Below are positions 46,294 to 56,170 of a stretch of 64,000 nucleotides of DNA, piece after piece; the first letter of the stretch is position 1; each line of letters begins with the position of its first letter. Location of the stretch: positions 90,830,001-90,894,000 of the forward strand of contig JBITNC010000001.1 in the NCBI GenBank assembly GCA_050084985.1, read 5' to 3'. The notes below the pieces were generated by a model. It worked only from the letters and a program-made list of their open reading frames with translations. It did not search any database and was not told where the DNA came from. This DNA comes from Nageia nagi (taxonomy: Eukaryota > Pinophyta). Both the position numbers and the translations under genes were made by a program.

Positions 46294-46883
46294 TGATGTC
46301 AGCAAGGCGGTCAGGTTTCGGCAAGGACCAAGTTCCGGAAAAAATGAAGTAAGCACAAGTGTCTCCGGGAAACAAAGCATTCCGGATATATGAAGATGAC
46401 ATCACGGAAAAGAAGAAGCTCATAATTGCAAAGGAAACCGGAGTCCGGAGGGGATGACGTCAGCAGGTAGCGACTTAGTATCCGGAGCCATAAAGGAAAA
46501 CATTCTGGAGGAAAGAAAGATGACATCACAGGCGAAACGACGTTCACATTTTGAATAAGAACCGGAGTCCGGAGATGATGAGTTCATCAAAGGGAACTAA
46601 AAGGCCCGGAATCAGTGCATGGAGCATTCCGACATATGAAGGTGATGTCACAGGTAGAACAGAGTTCATATCTTGAAGGAAATCAGACCCCGGAAGCGAT
46701 GAAGTCTGCACCGTCTTCTCCGGAAGGCGAAGCGTTCCGGAAGTCCGAAAATGACGTCACATGGAAAGGCTAAGTCTACATTCACAAAGGAAACCGGAGC
46801 CCGGAATGGATGACATCATCAAGGAGCAATTTAGTGTCCTGGAGCCAGTGAATAAAGAAGTCGGAGATTCAAGGCTGACGTCA
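46294..46883 (+). promoter_or_regulatory. TGACGTCA-type palindrome array in LTR C1
   Basis: Eight sites occur in 590 bp. Three are perfect TGACGTCA (46455, 46752, 46876) and five are one CpG transition away: TGATGTCA at 46294 and 46643, TGACATCA at 46398, 46521 and 46811. Each sits in a recurring module with CCGGA/TCCGGA boxes. TGACGTCA is the preferred palindrome of plant bZIP (TGA/CRE-type) factors, which respond to defence and stress hormones in known LTRs and promoters. The same array is present in LTR C2. Confidence 0.7.
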
Positions 46884-47172
46884 GGCGAAGGGGAAAGATT
46901 AACATTTGGGATTAAGACCGCGTCCAGAGGAAAATAGGCCGCAATGAAAGATCGAAGAGTCCGAGTTGGAGAATTGAACATTCCGGGAGAGAAGGAAGTC
47001 TGCAAAATACCTGAGCGCCATCATCAGGGAACCGAATCGTCGGCGATCTGCCCAATTTTGTAACAGTCGGCCAAGTGTCATATGTAGGTGATATCAGTTC
47101 AAGAAGGCCAGAATCTTGCGGCCATTTTGTAAACGTTTCTATTCTGTAATCTTGTAACTGTTATTAATACAG

Positions 47173-47180
47173 TATAAATA
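47173..47180 (+). promoter_or_regulatory. LTR C1 TATA box
   Basis: TATAAATA lies about 290 bp downstream of the palindrome array and is followed by AATAAA at 47187, then a less AT-rich stretch. It is duplicated at about 54372 in LTR C2. Transcription would start near 47205 by the usual spacing, defining a U3-R boundary. Confidence 0.65.
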
Positions 47181-47783
47181 TATGAAAATAAAGAGAAACT
47201 GGGGTCGGAAGCCTAGTATTGCCCTTTTCATTTGTTCTCGAAGACCTGTAGCTTCAGTCCGGTACTATGAAACCATCTTGACCTTTCTTGTCTAGCACTC
47301 GTAATTGTTATTCTTAATTTGGTTACATTGTGGCAGCTTAGCTTGTTTCCTGAGTAATAGTTGCGGGTTGCTAGTATAACTGTGTCTGCTACATGGTAGA
47401 GTAGAAGCTGGGGAGCTATTCAGAGAGTGAGAACTTGTTCTATGGCTGTGACACTAGATTCAGGCCAAGGTTTCGCACACTGCGAAAGCCCGCGCTGAAC
47501 TAGTGATCTACCCCTTTGCTTTCTCTCTCGTTACCCTATCCCTTTACTTCCTCTCTCGTTACCCTATCCTTTTACTTCCTTTCTTGTTACCCTATCCTTT
47601 TGCTTGAATCTCTCGCTCCCTACTCTTTTTATCTCTTTCCTGTTACTTTTTCTTTACCCAATGGATAAGGAACCGGCCTTCTCCGGAGATCAGGCTGCGT
47701 CCCACAGTCTGTTCGTGAACTACTTTGGTTAAGATTGTTCCAGGTGCACATATTACACAATCTCAATCAACAGTATTTCTTTT

Positions 47784-47801
47784 TGGCACGCCCGGTGGGA
47801 C
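47784..47801 (+). promoter_or_regulatory. Element C primer-binding site
   Basis: TGGCACGCCCGGTGGGAC lies 11 bp inside the 5' LTR end. It is the undecayed form of the element A site at 13878. Primer tRNA not assigned. Confidence 0.8.
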
Positions 47802-47919
47802 ACGAAGAAATTTATTGGCGACTCTGCTGAAGCACCATCCATGGTATGTACTAAAGCAAATTATTTGTGAGTATCATAGGTGCTTTGAACCTGTCATTTT
47901 CTTTTGCAATCTAGAGTTT

Positions 47920-49344
47920 ATGTGGACAAGATCTAAAACTAGAGCAGCAAAAGAAGCACCGAAGTTTGGGAAGTTAGATACTCCTAGGAGAAAGACCCTG
48001 ATCAAGTCCAAGTCTCTGAATAGTATCGACTCCCTAAAATCCTTTATCAAGCCAGAACCATCCAATCTTCATACTAGAGATACCTTCCCTAGAATGGCTA
48101 ATCCAGCTCAGAATATTTATCCGGAATGGGACAATGGGGTACCCATAGCTCTGGCGGTATTACATGATATCCCAGCAAATGTTTTTAAAACCCTTCCAGA
48201 GTTTGATGCAACTTCAGAAAAAACGGCTTATGAGCACTGTGTGGATGTAGCCGGCCTAGCAAAGATTCACAATATTCAGCATGAAGATATTATGGTGAGA
48301 TTACTGGCTCAGTCTTTCAAAGGAAAGGTCCTGGATTGGTACAGGGGCCTTTCTAATGGATCCATCAGTACCTGGGCTCAACTGGCAGAGCCCTTTATCT
48401 TGGAGTTTAATGAACTAGGGGATCCCTTTTCTCTGCTCACTCAGTTCACGTCAATCAAAAGGTTTGAACAAGAGAACATCCCGGATTTCAACATTAGATT
48501 CCAGAGAACATGGACGAGAGTACCCATGCCAGTCAGGCCTCAGTAGTTTCAAGCTTTGATGTATTACCTGAGAGCCTTTCCTCCGGATCTCTCTCTGCAA
48601 ATCCAAAATTCCGGAGTGAATACCTTTCCGGAGGTCTATAGACAAGCAGTATATGCTGAATCATGCCTTATTGCAGTTGGGAAATTACCAAGCCGTATGC
48701 CAATGCCCTATTTCCCAATAACCACAACACAACAGCAAATTTTGAGACCTCCGATAATCAGTTCAGTTCCGCCTCTGGCTAATATTCCTGCCCCTGTTCA
48801 ACCCTGGTCGTCAAATTTGCCAATTCCTAGAGCTCCCTTGGCCTTACCAGCTCCACATCAGCCTAATATGAACCAAGGAGTAGCATCATCTACAGAAATT
48901 CAGGAACTCTGGAATTTGTGTAGAAATATGGCAAACCAGATTACCGTGTTGACCAGACAAAATAATGCCAGAAGGTATCCCTACCTTGCTGTAGAGAAAG
49001 CTCAACATGTGTTGAATGAGGACGCGGACCAAGCTTCCACTTCTGGGGCGGTTAATGGGTTGTGTTTGGCTTGTAATGATGCTCATGAACAAACAACCTG
49101 CCCTATTTTTCAATACCAAGAGTATCTATCGAGGAGTGGAGGTATTCCTCCGCCTGGCGTGGCGATGACAAAGCCGGAACGTGAACTTGATGAATTCCAC
49201 ACCAGCGGACACAGTAGTTTTTCTGAAGCCCGCCAGCGCGGGAAAGTGACCGTTGGAAAGAAGGAATTTGATTTGTATACATATTGTAAATGGTGTGATG
49301 TTGCATTTATTTTTGAGTGGTTATTGTCAGTAATTTACTACTAG
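47920..49344 (+). CDS. gag: Element C gag, one in-frame TAG
   Basis: The ATG at 47920 (MWTRSKTRAAKEAPKFGK) gives a 474-codon frame broken only at 48544-48546 (TAG, likely a former Gln in PQ-stop-FQALMYYL). The frame is open further upstream, but this ATG aligns with A gag. The capsid-like region shows VFKTLPEFDATSEK, YEHCVDVAGL, MVRLLAQSFKGKVLDWYRGL and FNIRFQRTWTRV. A Pro-rich linker follows, then the knuckle CLACNDAHEQTTC at about 49061-49100 with C-X2-C-X3-H-X4-C spacing. After a short tail the frame ends; no protease follows. This gag could supply or share particles with an autonomous partner such as A. Confidence 0.82.
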
Positions 49345-49713
49345 CGTAACGTAAATAGTAGTGGAACCTTTTTTGCATCGGCAGAATTAAAGTTTCCAAG
49401 AGGGTACATGCAATCAAATCCCAAGGTTCCCGAAAAGATCGTAAAATGGCAAATCAGTTATTAATGCGGCTGTCGTGAGTTGATTTCCCTCGCTCCGAAA
49501 GATCGTGCGTTCAAGTGAGCTATTAAAAGACCCAGAGCACTACTTACCAAGACACCTATATGCTAGCATTCATAGAAAGTTTTGGCTCACAAATTTGCAA
49601 AGTTAGCGCTTACTGAGCATCGCCAGGAACTGTGAAACAGAGCAAGAGAATCCGAGTTTGAGGCATAAGCAGTGGCCCAAGAAGGGTGATAAGCAAAGCT
49701 CAAGCAAACGGCA
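49345..49713 (+). other. Element C spacer between gag and ORF2
   Basis: This non-coding stretch holds the likely internal deletion point where pol would be. It includes a short GC hairpin nearby (CCCGCCAGCGCGGG, 49230-49243) and runs to the ORF2 ATG. I see no pol remnant. Confidence 0.5.
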
Positions 49714-51855
49714 ATGAGCTCAGGATCAGCGGCGAAGACTGTAAGGAAGGTATCCGATTCAATGGAGTTGCTGTGGGATACGGAGATTACAGCCCCAAAT
49801 AAAAATCCCAAGGGCACCGCAGAAGGTAAGTGCCCGAACTTCAGCTTCAACCATATAGCACACTCACCCATGGGTTCGGGTCTTATGCATTTTGTCCCGC
49901 ATAGATGCTTTCCTGCTCCCGAGTTGGTAGAAATTGTAAAAGGGGCATTCGATCCTGCGACTAGGATAGTCAGGGATTTGCAGGGGAAGACCATCCTAAA
50001 TCTGGATTCTGTTGCAATAGCGGAGGCTTTCTGTCCACCCCCTCCTATGACCTCCCTCGTGCAAATCGATTGGTATAGCACCCCTAACGCCAACCTGAGG
50101 GCAAGCATTACTTCTTGGCTAAATAAAAACACAGCCGGGTCCATAAGATTTAGAGAGTTCCCAAATTCTGAGCTCCCATTGTCAAATTTTTCCACACATC
50201 TGCAATTACTTCTGTCTATGCTAGCCATAGCGGCAGGAGAGGAAACAGATAGATACATCTCACCTTCAAAGTTGATGATAGCTTATCAAATTTCTCACCC
50301 CATTTCCCCCACAATGTATGACTGGGCCATTGCCCTCTCAGATGGAATAGCCGAACAACTGGGGAGGATCGGGGAGGGGTTTTATTTTGCCTATACATCA
50401 TACATTGTATGGATGATGATTCATCAGAATGCAGATGTCTTTAATGAGTTGACCCTGGTTCGAAATAATGAAGATGGGTCACACAAACCAGTGGACAAAT
50501 GGACTAAGGAAGTGAGGTCCTCGGCGAACTACTACTCCTTTGTGGAGAACTTTCTGATTCCGGCAATGGGTCTATTAGCCCCTACAGTCCCGAGGTTGTC
50601 TACAGCCTCCAAGCTATACCTCCGCATGCCCCATGGAGAGGTCGGGGACTGGTTTTTTGCAGAGAATGGAACGTTCATTAGGCTGTATGGATTTTCTGGG
50701 GCCCCATTTTTGCTACCAATTCATGTGACGGATTGGATTTTCAGCATAGAATATGCCAGACAGATGGACTACATTGACTCGAAATATGGAGCTGCCGCAA
50801 AGAAGAGAGGAGTCTATGCTCTCCCCCACAGGGTGCATGACCTGGTGCTCCAGAGCAGGGGAGCAAGTGACCATTTAAGGGCAAAACTCCTGAAGCTAAA
50901 ATTGAAAGAATTGAGTCAATATTGTTCGTATGACCCGGATGACAATTTTGGTAAGAAGCTGAGAAGCCAGCCCAATCCTCCGGCCTTCAGAGCTAAAAAC
51001 AGGCCAGAGCTGCTTAAATGGCGAAATCCAGAGCAGGAGGATAAGGTGATGCCCACCACCGCAACCACTCAGGACTTCTTACCGCCATGGCTGAGTTTCT
51101 ACAACAAGAAGGCAAATTTTGACCCGAGAACTGACTCCATCTCGAAAAAGGCCTTGAAGACACTAAGGGATGAAAGATGGAGCGAAGAGAAGATAGCTGC
51201 CTTCACCCAGTATAGGATTGAGTCTGGGAATAGGAACACTCCTCTAGAATCTGATCTAGACGACAAATTTGAGGAGATGTGGGGATTGGAACATCCCACA
51301 GAAGTTCCTACGGGTGAAGATTCTGATGACAGTGAAGAGCAGGGGCATGCTATGTCTCAAGCACCAGCCCGGGAAAAGCAACATGAGGAGGAAATCAGGG
51401 AGATTTCCATGGAGACGGTGACTAAGAGGCCAGAAAGAGTCTACATGGCCAAAAGGAAAACACAGATGGAGAAGGCATCACTACCGCCACCACCTAAAAG
51501 GAGAAGGAGGAGCCCGACGCCCTCAGGTACGCTTCCTACTCCTTCTTCCCCTCTTTCTCTTTCTTCTGCTCTGCCGGCTCATACTGTTCCCATTTCCGTT
51601 TCCATCACCCTTCCTCCAATTCCAGCAGCTATTCCAGCTGCACACATACCATCTCTCATTTCACCACCGTCCACCCAACGGCAGAGCCCCCCTTCTTCCT
51701 ACACCCATTCTACAAATTCCTCCCCTCACAAGCATCATTACAATACCTTCATCACCCCCACCCTCTCCACCTCCATCGTCCGCTCCTCTCTCTATCTCAA
51801 CACTTCCTGCAGCGGATCCTTCCGGAAGCAGTACTCCCGGGGCCAGCCAAGCTAG
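49714..51855 (+). CDS. Element C ORF2, unrecognised 713-residue protein
   Basis: A long open frame starts MSSGSAAKTVRKVSDSMELL. The first about 470 residues look globular: SFNHIAHSPMGSGLMHFVPH, CFPAPELVEIV, MYDWAIALSDGIAEQLGRI, SYIVWMMIHQNADVFNEL and GFSGAPFLLPIHVTDWIFS. An acidic hinge (EDSDDSEEQ, about residue 535) and a basic PPPPKRRRRSP (about residues 590-602), a candidate nuclear localisation signal, precede a Pro/Ser-rich tail. The last about 45 residues appear frame-shifted: another frame from about 51730 to 51985 reads a sensible Gln/Pro/Ala-rich tail ending in TAA. Homologous segments occur in A (38477-40450). There is no RT, protease, integrase or RNase H motif. Function is unknown. 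A nuclear or chromatin-targeting role is inference. Confidence 0.75.
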   Translation: MSSGSAAKTVRKVSDSMELLWDTEITAPNKNPKGTAEGKCPNFSFNHIAHSPMGSGLMHFVPHRCFPAPELVEIVKGAFDPATRIVRDLQGKTILNLDSVAIAEAFCPPPPMTSLVQIDWYSTPNANLRASITSWLNKNTAGSIRFREFPNSELPLSNFSTHLQLLLSMLAIAAGEETDRYISPSKLMIAYQISHPISPTMYDWAIALSDGIAEQLGRIGEGFYFAYTSYIVWMMIHQNADVFNELTLVRNNEDGSHKPVDKWTKEVRSSANYYSFVENFLIPAMGLLAPTVPRLSTASKLYLRMPHGEVGDWFFAENGTFIRLYGFSGAPFLLPIHVTDWIFSIEYARQMDYIDSKYGAAAKKRGVYALPHRVHDLVLQSRGASDHLRAKLLKLKLKELSQYCSYDPDDNFGKKLRSQPNPPAFRAKNRPELLKWRNPEQEDKVMPTTATTQDFLPPWLSFYNKKANFDPRTDSISKKALKTLRDERWSEEKIAAFTQYRIESGNRNTPLESDLDDKFEEMWGLEHPTEVPTGEDSDDSEEQGHAMSQAPAREKQHEEEIREISMETVTKRPERVYMAKRKTQMEKASLPPPPKRRRRSPTPSGTLPTPSSPLSLSSALPAHTVPISVSITLPPIPAAIPAAHIPSLISPPSTQRQSPPSSYTHSTNSSPHKHHYNTFITPTLSTSIVRSSLYLNTSCSGSFRKQYSRGQPS

Positions 51856-51999
51856 CCCCTTCACACCGGCTCAACAGATTGTTGCTGCTGCATCTCAGGA
51901 GTTGAGCTCAAAATCTCCCTTTATCATGGTCTCCGGGCAACAGGTATCCGTGGAGGGCATCATGCAACAATATCAGCAAATTAAGTAAGGGCAAGAGGC

Positions 52000-53196
52000 A
52001 TGGATGCAGAGGCAAATGGAAAAACTCCCACCACCGGAAAATCGGTGAGATTCCGGACCTCCATGGATCCAAAGAATAAGGTGCTTGAAATGGCCATTGC
52101 CCAAGACCCACAAGAGGGGCAGGGCGAGCTGTCATCAATGAATACACGGGTCAAAATAGATACCCGCAGCATCCCACGGAGCGATAAAAATGAGCTCCTG
52201 CAAACAGCTGTGGACCTCAATATAACCGAACTCACCAAATTGGAGGTCAGGTACCACAAGCTACAAAAGGCCCATGAGGCCATGAAGCTGCAATTAGATA
52301 ACAATAAAATAAGGCTGAAAGCGACGGAGAATAACATAACAGTTTTGCAGACTAGTTTAGCGGCTGCCCCTACAGCGGATATGCTCATCCAAAAGGAGGC
52401 TATCATCGCTCAAAAGGAGGCGGAAATAAATGCCAAGGCAGTAGAAATCAGCAACCTGAACGCTAACCTGGCGGAGCTCCAAGCGAGGCTGGATGCTAAG
52501 AAGGTCGACAGATCTTTTCTGTTGAATACCAAAGAAAAATTTTGGGAATTGAAGATGCAAGAAATAAAAGACTTGATCCGTCTGAGGGATCACGCGGAGT
52601 TGTGCTTATCAGAGCTCAAAAGGCTCGAAGCCGAGGTAACGAGATGTGAGAGTATTCTGAACCCCATTTCAGAACAGGCTAAGCAAGCAAATAAAAGACT
52701 AAACAGCCTCTCAAATGAGAAATTGCGGTCATATAACATTGGTGACCGAGTGGAGCTCATGTCGGCGATTGATTACCCAGGGAGGGGTAAATGGGTTTGT
52801 CAGGAGATTCGTAATAATGTCCTACACCGGACGCAAGAGATGGAGACTCTAAAATCAGAAATTCAAGGGTTGAATGCGTCTAGAATCCCAGACTTATGGA
52901 GAAGCGACGGCTCACTCGTCACAGAGGCTGATTTTTTGAGTAGTCTGTGGAATAGGATTCAGAATACGGATGATGTTGATACACTCCTGGTGTCCTTCGA
53001 TGAGACAAATTTTGTAAAATTCTTTGATTCTTTGGCCGACGGCAGCTTTAGGATACAGCAGTTGCTGAGGAGACATGCAAATATATCATATGAGGTGCTG
53101 AACCATACAGCCTTAGCGCAAGCAAGGCTGAAAGATTTTTACGGGATCCCGGTGGATTGGAATAAAGTCCAGCAGATCCTGAGTCCGCAGAGCTAA
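52000..53196 (+). CDS. Element C ORF3, 398-residue coiled-coil protein
   Basis: An intact frame from ATG 52000 (MDAEANGKTPTTGK) ends at TAA 53194-53196. Residues about 50-230 are rich in heptad-like Leu/Ile/Ala with charged residues (LEVRYHKLQKAHEAMKLQLD, EAEINAKAVEISNLNANLAE, ELQARLDAKKV), indicating a long coiled coil. The C-terminal third is globular (NIGDRVELMSAIDYPGRGKW, FDETNFVKFFDSLADGS, LKDFYGIPVDWNKVQQIL). The gene follows ORF2 by 144 bp, with part of the ORF2 tail possibly continuing in another frame, so the two may once have been fused or overlapping. The equivalent in A lies at 40720-42164. No enzymatic motif is visible. Confidence 0.75.
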   Translation: MDAEANGKTPTTGKSVRFRTSMDPKNKVLEMAIAQDPQEGQGELSSMNTRVKIDTRSIPRSDKNELLQTAVDLNITELTKLEVRYHKLQKAHEAMKLQLDNNKIRLKATENNITVLQTSLAAAPTADMLIQKEAIIAQKEAEINAKAVEISNLNANLAELQARLDAKKVDRSFLLNTKEKFWELKMQEIKDLIRLRDHAELCLSELKRLEAEVTRCESILNPISEQAKQANKRLNSLSNEKLRSYNIGDRVELMSAIDYPGRGKWVCQEIRNNVLHRTQEMETLKSEIQGLNASRIPDLWRSDGSLVTEADFLSSLWNRIQNTDDVDTLLVSFDETNFVKFFDSLADGSFRIQQLLRRHANISYEVLNHTALAQARLKDFYGIPVDWNKVQQILSPQS

Positions 53197-53290
53197 AGTA
53201 AGGTACAATTCTTTGATTCATGTAAATAACAGACTGGGTTCTAAATTCCTCTTCCATAAAGGCGAAATTTTCCCTCAGAAGTCGCCACAA

Positions 53291-54971
53291 TGTAGATTCC
53301 TACATTAAAATTCTTGAAGAAGGGCCCGGGGTATTCTAATTATTATCATGAGTTCGCCTTAATGTCCCCGGGAGCTATTCCGGAATAAATAAAAGGTCGG
53401 AGTCCGTGAGTAAACCTTTCCGAAATGAAAAGAAAAGGTCGCGGAGAATAAGATAGACATATTTTGGCGAAGACCGAATTCCGGAACAAAATGATGTCAG
53501 CAAGGCGGTCAGGTTTCGGCAAGGACCAAGTTCCGGAAAAAATGAAGTAAGCACAAGTGTCTCCGGGAAACAAAGCATTCCGGATATATGAAGATGACAT
53601 CACGGAAAAGAAGAAGCTCATAATTGCAAAGGAAACCGGAGTCCGGAGGGGATGACGTCAGCAGGTAGCGACTTAGTATCCGAAGCCATAAAGGAAAACA
53701 TTCCGGAGGAAAGAAAGATGACATCACAGGCGAAATGACGTTCACATTTTGAATAAGAACCGGAGTCCGAAGATGATGAGTTCATCAAAGGGAACTAAAA
53801 GGCCCGGAATCAGTGCATGGAGCATTCCGGACATATGAAGGTGATGTCACAGGTAGAACAGAGTTCATATCTTGAAGGAAATTAGACCCCGGAAGCGATG
53901 AAGTCTGCACCGTCTTCTCCGGAAGGCGAAGCGTTCCGGAAGTCCGGAAATGACGTCACATGGAAAGGCTAAGTCTACATTCACAAAGGAAACTGGAGCC
54001 TGGAATGGATGACATCATCAAGGAGCAATTTAGTGTCCGGAGCCAGTGAATAAAGAAGTCCGGAGATTCAAGGCTGACGTCAGGCGAAGGGGAAAGATTA
54101 ACATTTGGGATTAAGACCGCGTCCAGAGGAAAATAGGCCGCAATGAAAGATCGAAGAGTCCGAGTTGGAGAATTGAACATTCCGGGAGAGAAGGAAGTCT
54201 GCAAAATACCTGAGCGCCATCATCAGGGAACCGAATCGTCGGTGATCTGCCCAATTTTGTAACAGTCGGCCAAGTGTCATATGTAGGTGATATCAGTTCA
54301 AGAAGGCCAGAATCTTGCGGCTGTTTTGTAAACATTTCTATTCTGTAATCTTGTAACTGTTATTAATACAGTATAAATATATGAAAATAAAGAGAAACTG
54401 GGGTCAGAAGCCTAGTATTGCCCTTTTCATTTGTTCTCGAAGACCTGTAGCTTCAGTCCAGTACTATGAAACCATCTTGACCTTTCTTGTCTAGCACTCG
54501 TAATTGTTATTCTTAATTTGGTTACATTGTGGCAGCTTAGCTTGTTTCCTGAGTAATAGTTGCAGGTTGCTAGTATAACTGTGTCTGCTACATGGTAGAG
54601 TAGAAGCTGGGGAGCTATTCAGAGAGTGAGAACTTGTTCTGTGGCTGCGACACTAGATTCAGGCCAAGGTTTCGCACACTGCGAAAGCCCACGCTGAACT
54701 AGTGATCTACCCCTTTGCTTTCTCTCTTGTTACCCTATCCCTTTACTTCCTCTCTCGTTACCCTATCCTTTTACTTCCTTTCTTGTTACCCTATCCTTTT
54801 GCTTGAATCTCTCGCTCCCTACTCTTTTTATCTCTTTCCTGTTACTTTTTCTTTACCCAATGGATAAGGAACCAGCCTTCTCCGGAGATCAGGCTGCGTC
54901 CCACAGTCTGTTCGTGAACTACTTTGGTTAAGATTGTTCCAGGCGCACATATTACACAATCTCAATCAACA
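53291..54971 (+). mobile_element. Element C 3' LTR
   Basis: This is the direct repeat of 46093-47772 with identical ends. Its array of palindromes, TATA box (54372) and pyrimidine tracts are all retained. The sequence just before it (CAGAAGTCGCCACAA) lacks a clear polypurine tract, which is unusual because elements of this class normally have one adjoining the 3' LTR. Confidence 0.95.
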
Positions 54972-54976
54972 CCTAC
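54972..54976. repeat. Element C target-site duplication, right copy (CCTAC)
   Basis: Matches 46088-46092. On the minus strand hAT reading continues across it, confirming the insertion point. Confidence 0.92.
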
Positions 54977-56013
54977 ACAAATAAACTTCATTGCAACTTC
55001 AAAATCATCCATATTAGCAACTTCTTACAAACTCTTGATAGCAATATTGTAAAGATTCTCATCATTACAATTTTCTATAATTTTGTAAAGTTTAAGCAAG
55101 TGTGGTTATCTCAAATGAACATCAAATGTGTAAACATGCATGCATATCCAATAAGTGTTATCAATAGTAGTAACCTCATCAAATGATAGTGAAATGAATT
55201 TTGTTTTTTTCACTTTTAATCTAATATCATCAATTTCTACTAGAACCAAATATTTTGACATCTTCCGACCACTTCTATCTGACCAATGAGCATTAGGAAG
55301 GTTTTGAACATTTGTAAGTTTGAATAGGTCTTTTAATCAATAAAATCAATCATAGGTTTACTTTTTTTAAAATTGTAAATATTACAAAAAATTGCAAGGC
55401 CTTAAAGACTAAAATTATTTATGTTACTTTGTAAACTATGTAGTTATGGTTCCACCTGTCTCTTCAAGGGCTTTTTTCACTTTTGGAATTCAATCCATTC
55501 ATCATAATATATTTTTTGTGCTTAAGTTAAAGAATCCCTTTCTATTCTCTCTTTATATTTAACTTGAATATATATTTTTCCATAATGTTTTTCAATTGTG
55601 TCTTTAAGTTTCATTTTGCATTCTCTACCTGATTTCCATGAATAAGAAACATATTGACACTCTATTAGACCATTACTATTTTTTGGTTGTACTGGTTCAA
55701 TAAATTCATATTTGGAAGACCATTCATCCCAAAATGATCTTCCAATATCCTACTTATTGTTACTTTGCCTAATTCTCTTAGAATATTGTGAAGTACATGG
55801 AGTATGTGGGTCCTTTCTAGATTCATTATTTGGAGTATTGTTTACCCCAATTTCAATTGTGTTCAAACCTAGAATGTCATTCATGTACTGATCAACTGGA
55901 GGTTCAAACATTTCATCATCATAAATATCATCCATTTCATGTTGTTGAGGTACAAGATTTACATTATTTTTTGCATTGATAATTAATCTATCAAATTTAG
56001 ATATAACAATCAT
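54977..56013 (-). pseudogene. hAT transposase pseudogene D, N-terminal part
   Basis: From ATG 56013 (MIVISKFDRLIINAKNNVNL) the reading passes through an acidic N-terminus and GRSFWDEWSSKYEFIEPVQ. A TTF-type-like zinc region follows (CQYVSYSWKSGRECKMKL, about 55590-55670). Then come WSDRSGRKMSKYLVLVEIDD and FISLSFDEVTTIDNTYWICM (about 55150-55200), which is the conserved DEVTT...W stretch of ZMYM-like hAT transposases. The reading ends at the C insertion with AMKFICVG. Several TAG/TAA stops and a broken middle make it a pseudogene. The two halves together span the whole transposase order. Confidence 0.75.
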
Positions 56014-56170
56014 GATTTAAAATAGTCTAAGAAAAAGATAGATTAGTAGGGCACTTGGAATTTGTTAGCTTTTATTTTTAGGTTGTTGAGGTTCAGGATT
56101 TGTAGTATTTTTTGCATTAATAAATAATATATCAAATTGAAATATGATATTTTAAATTCATAATTTCAAA
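55941..56170. repeat. Diverged tandem duplication at the hAT N-terminus
   Basis: GTTGTTGAGGTACAAGATTT at 55941 recurs as GTTGTTGAGGTTCAGGATTT at 56082, 141 bp apart. The match continues through TTTTTTGCATT(G/A)ATAA. On the minus strand both copies encode INAKN-type peptides, so part of the N-terminus was duplicated. Confidence 0.65.

Larger units (their letters stand above)
46093..47772 (+). mobile_element. Element C 5' LTR
   Basis: A 1680-bp block, TGTAGATTCC...CTCAATCAACA, is repeated at 53291-54971. I count about 27 differences by eye, almost all C/T or G/A at CpG. Its base composition is much richer in G+C than the surroundings. It contains the TGACGTCA array (46294-46883), a TATA box (47173) and a repeated CTCTCGTTACCCTATCC-type tract (47520-47600). 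Confidence 0.95.

Noticed and set aside
46148-47081. Minus-strand reading frames of 60-90 residues inside LTR C1, repeated in LTR C2.
   Set aside because: They repeat only because the LTR repeats, show no domain, and overlap regulatory sequence.
49587-50258. A 223-codon minus-strand frame opposite ORF2 of C.
   Set aside because: It is a shadow of ORF2: peptide composition is unusual, no motif is seen, and the plus-strand frame has homologs in A.
51661-52406. Several minus-strand frames opposite the ORF2 tail and ORF3.
   Set aside because: They mirror the Pro/Ser-rich and coiled-coil coding regions and have no independent support.
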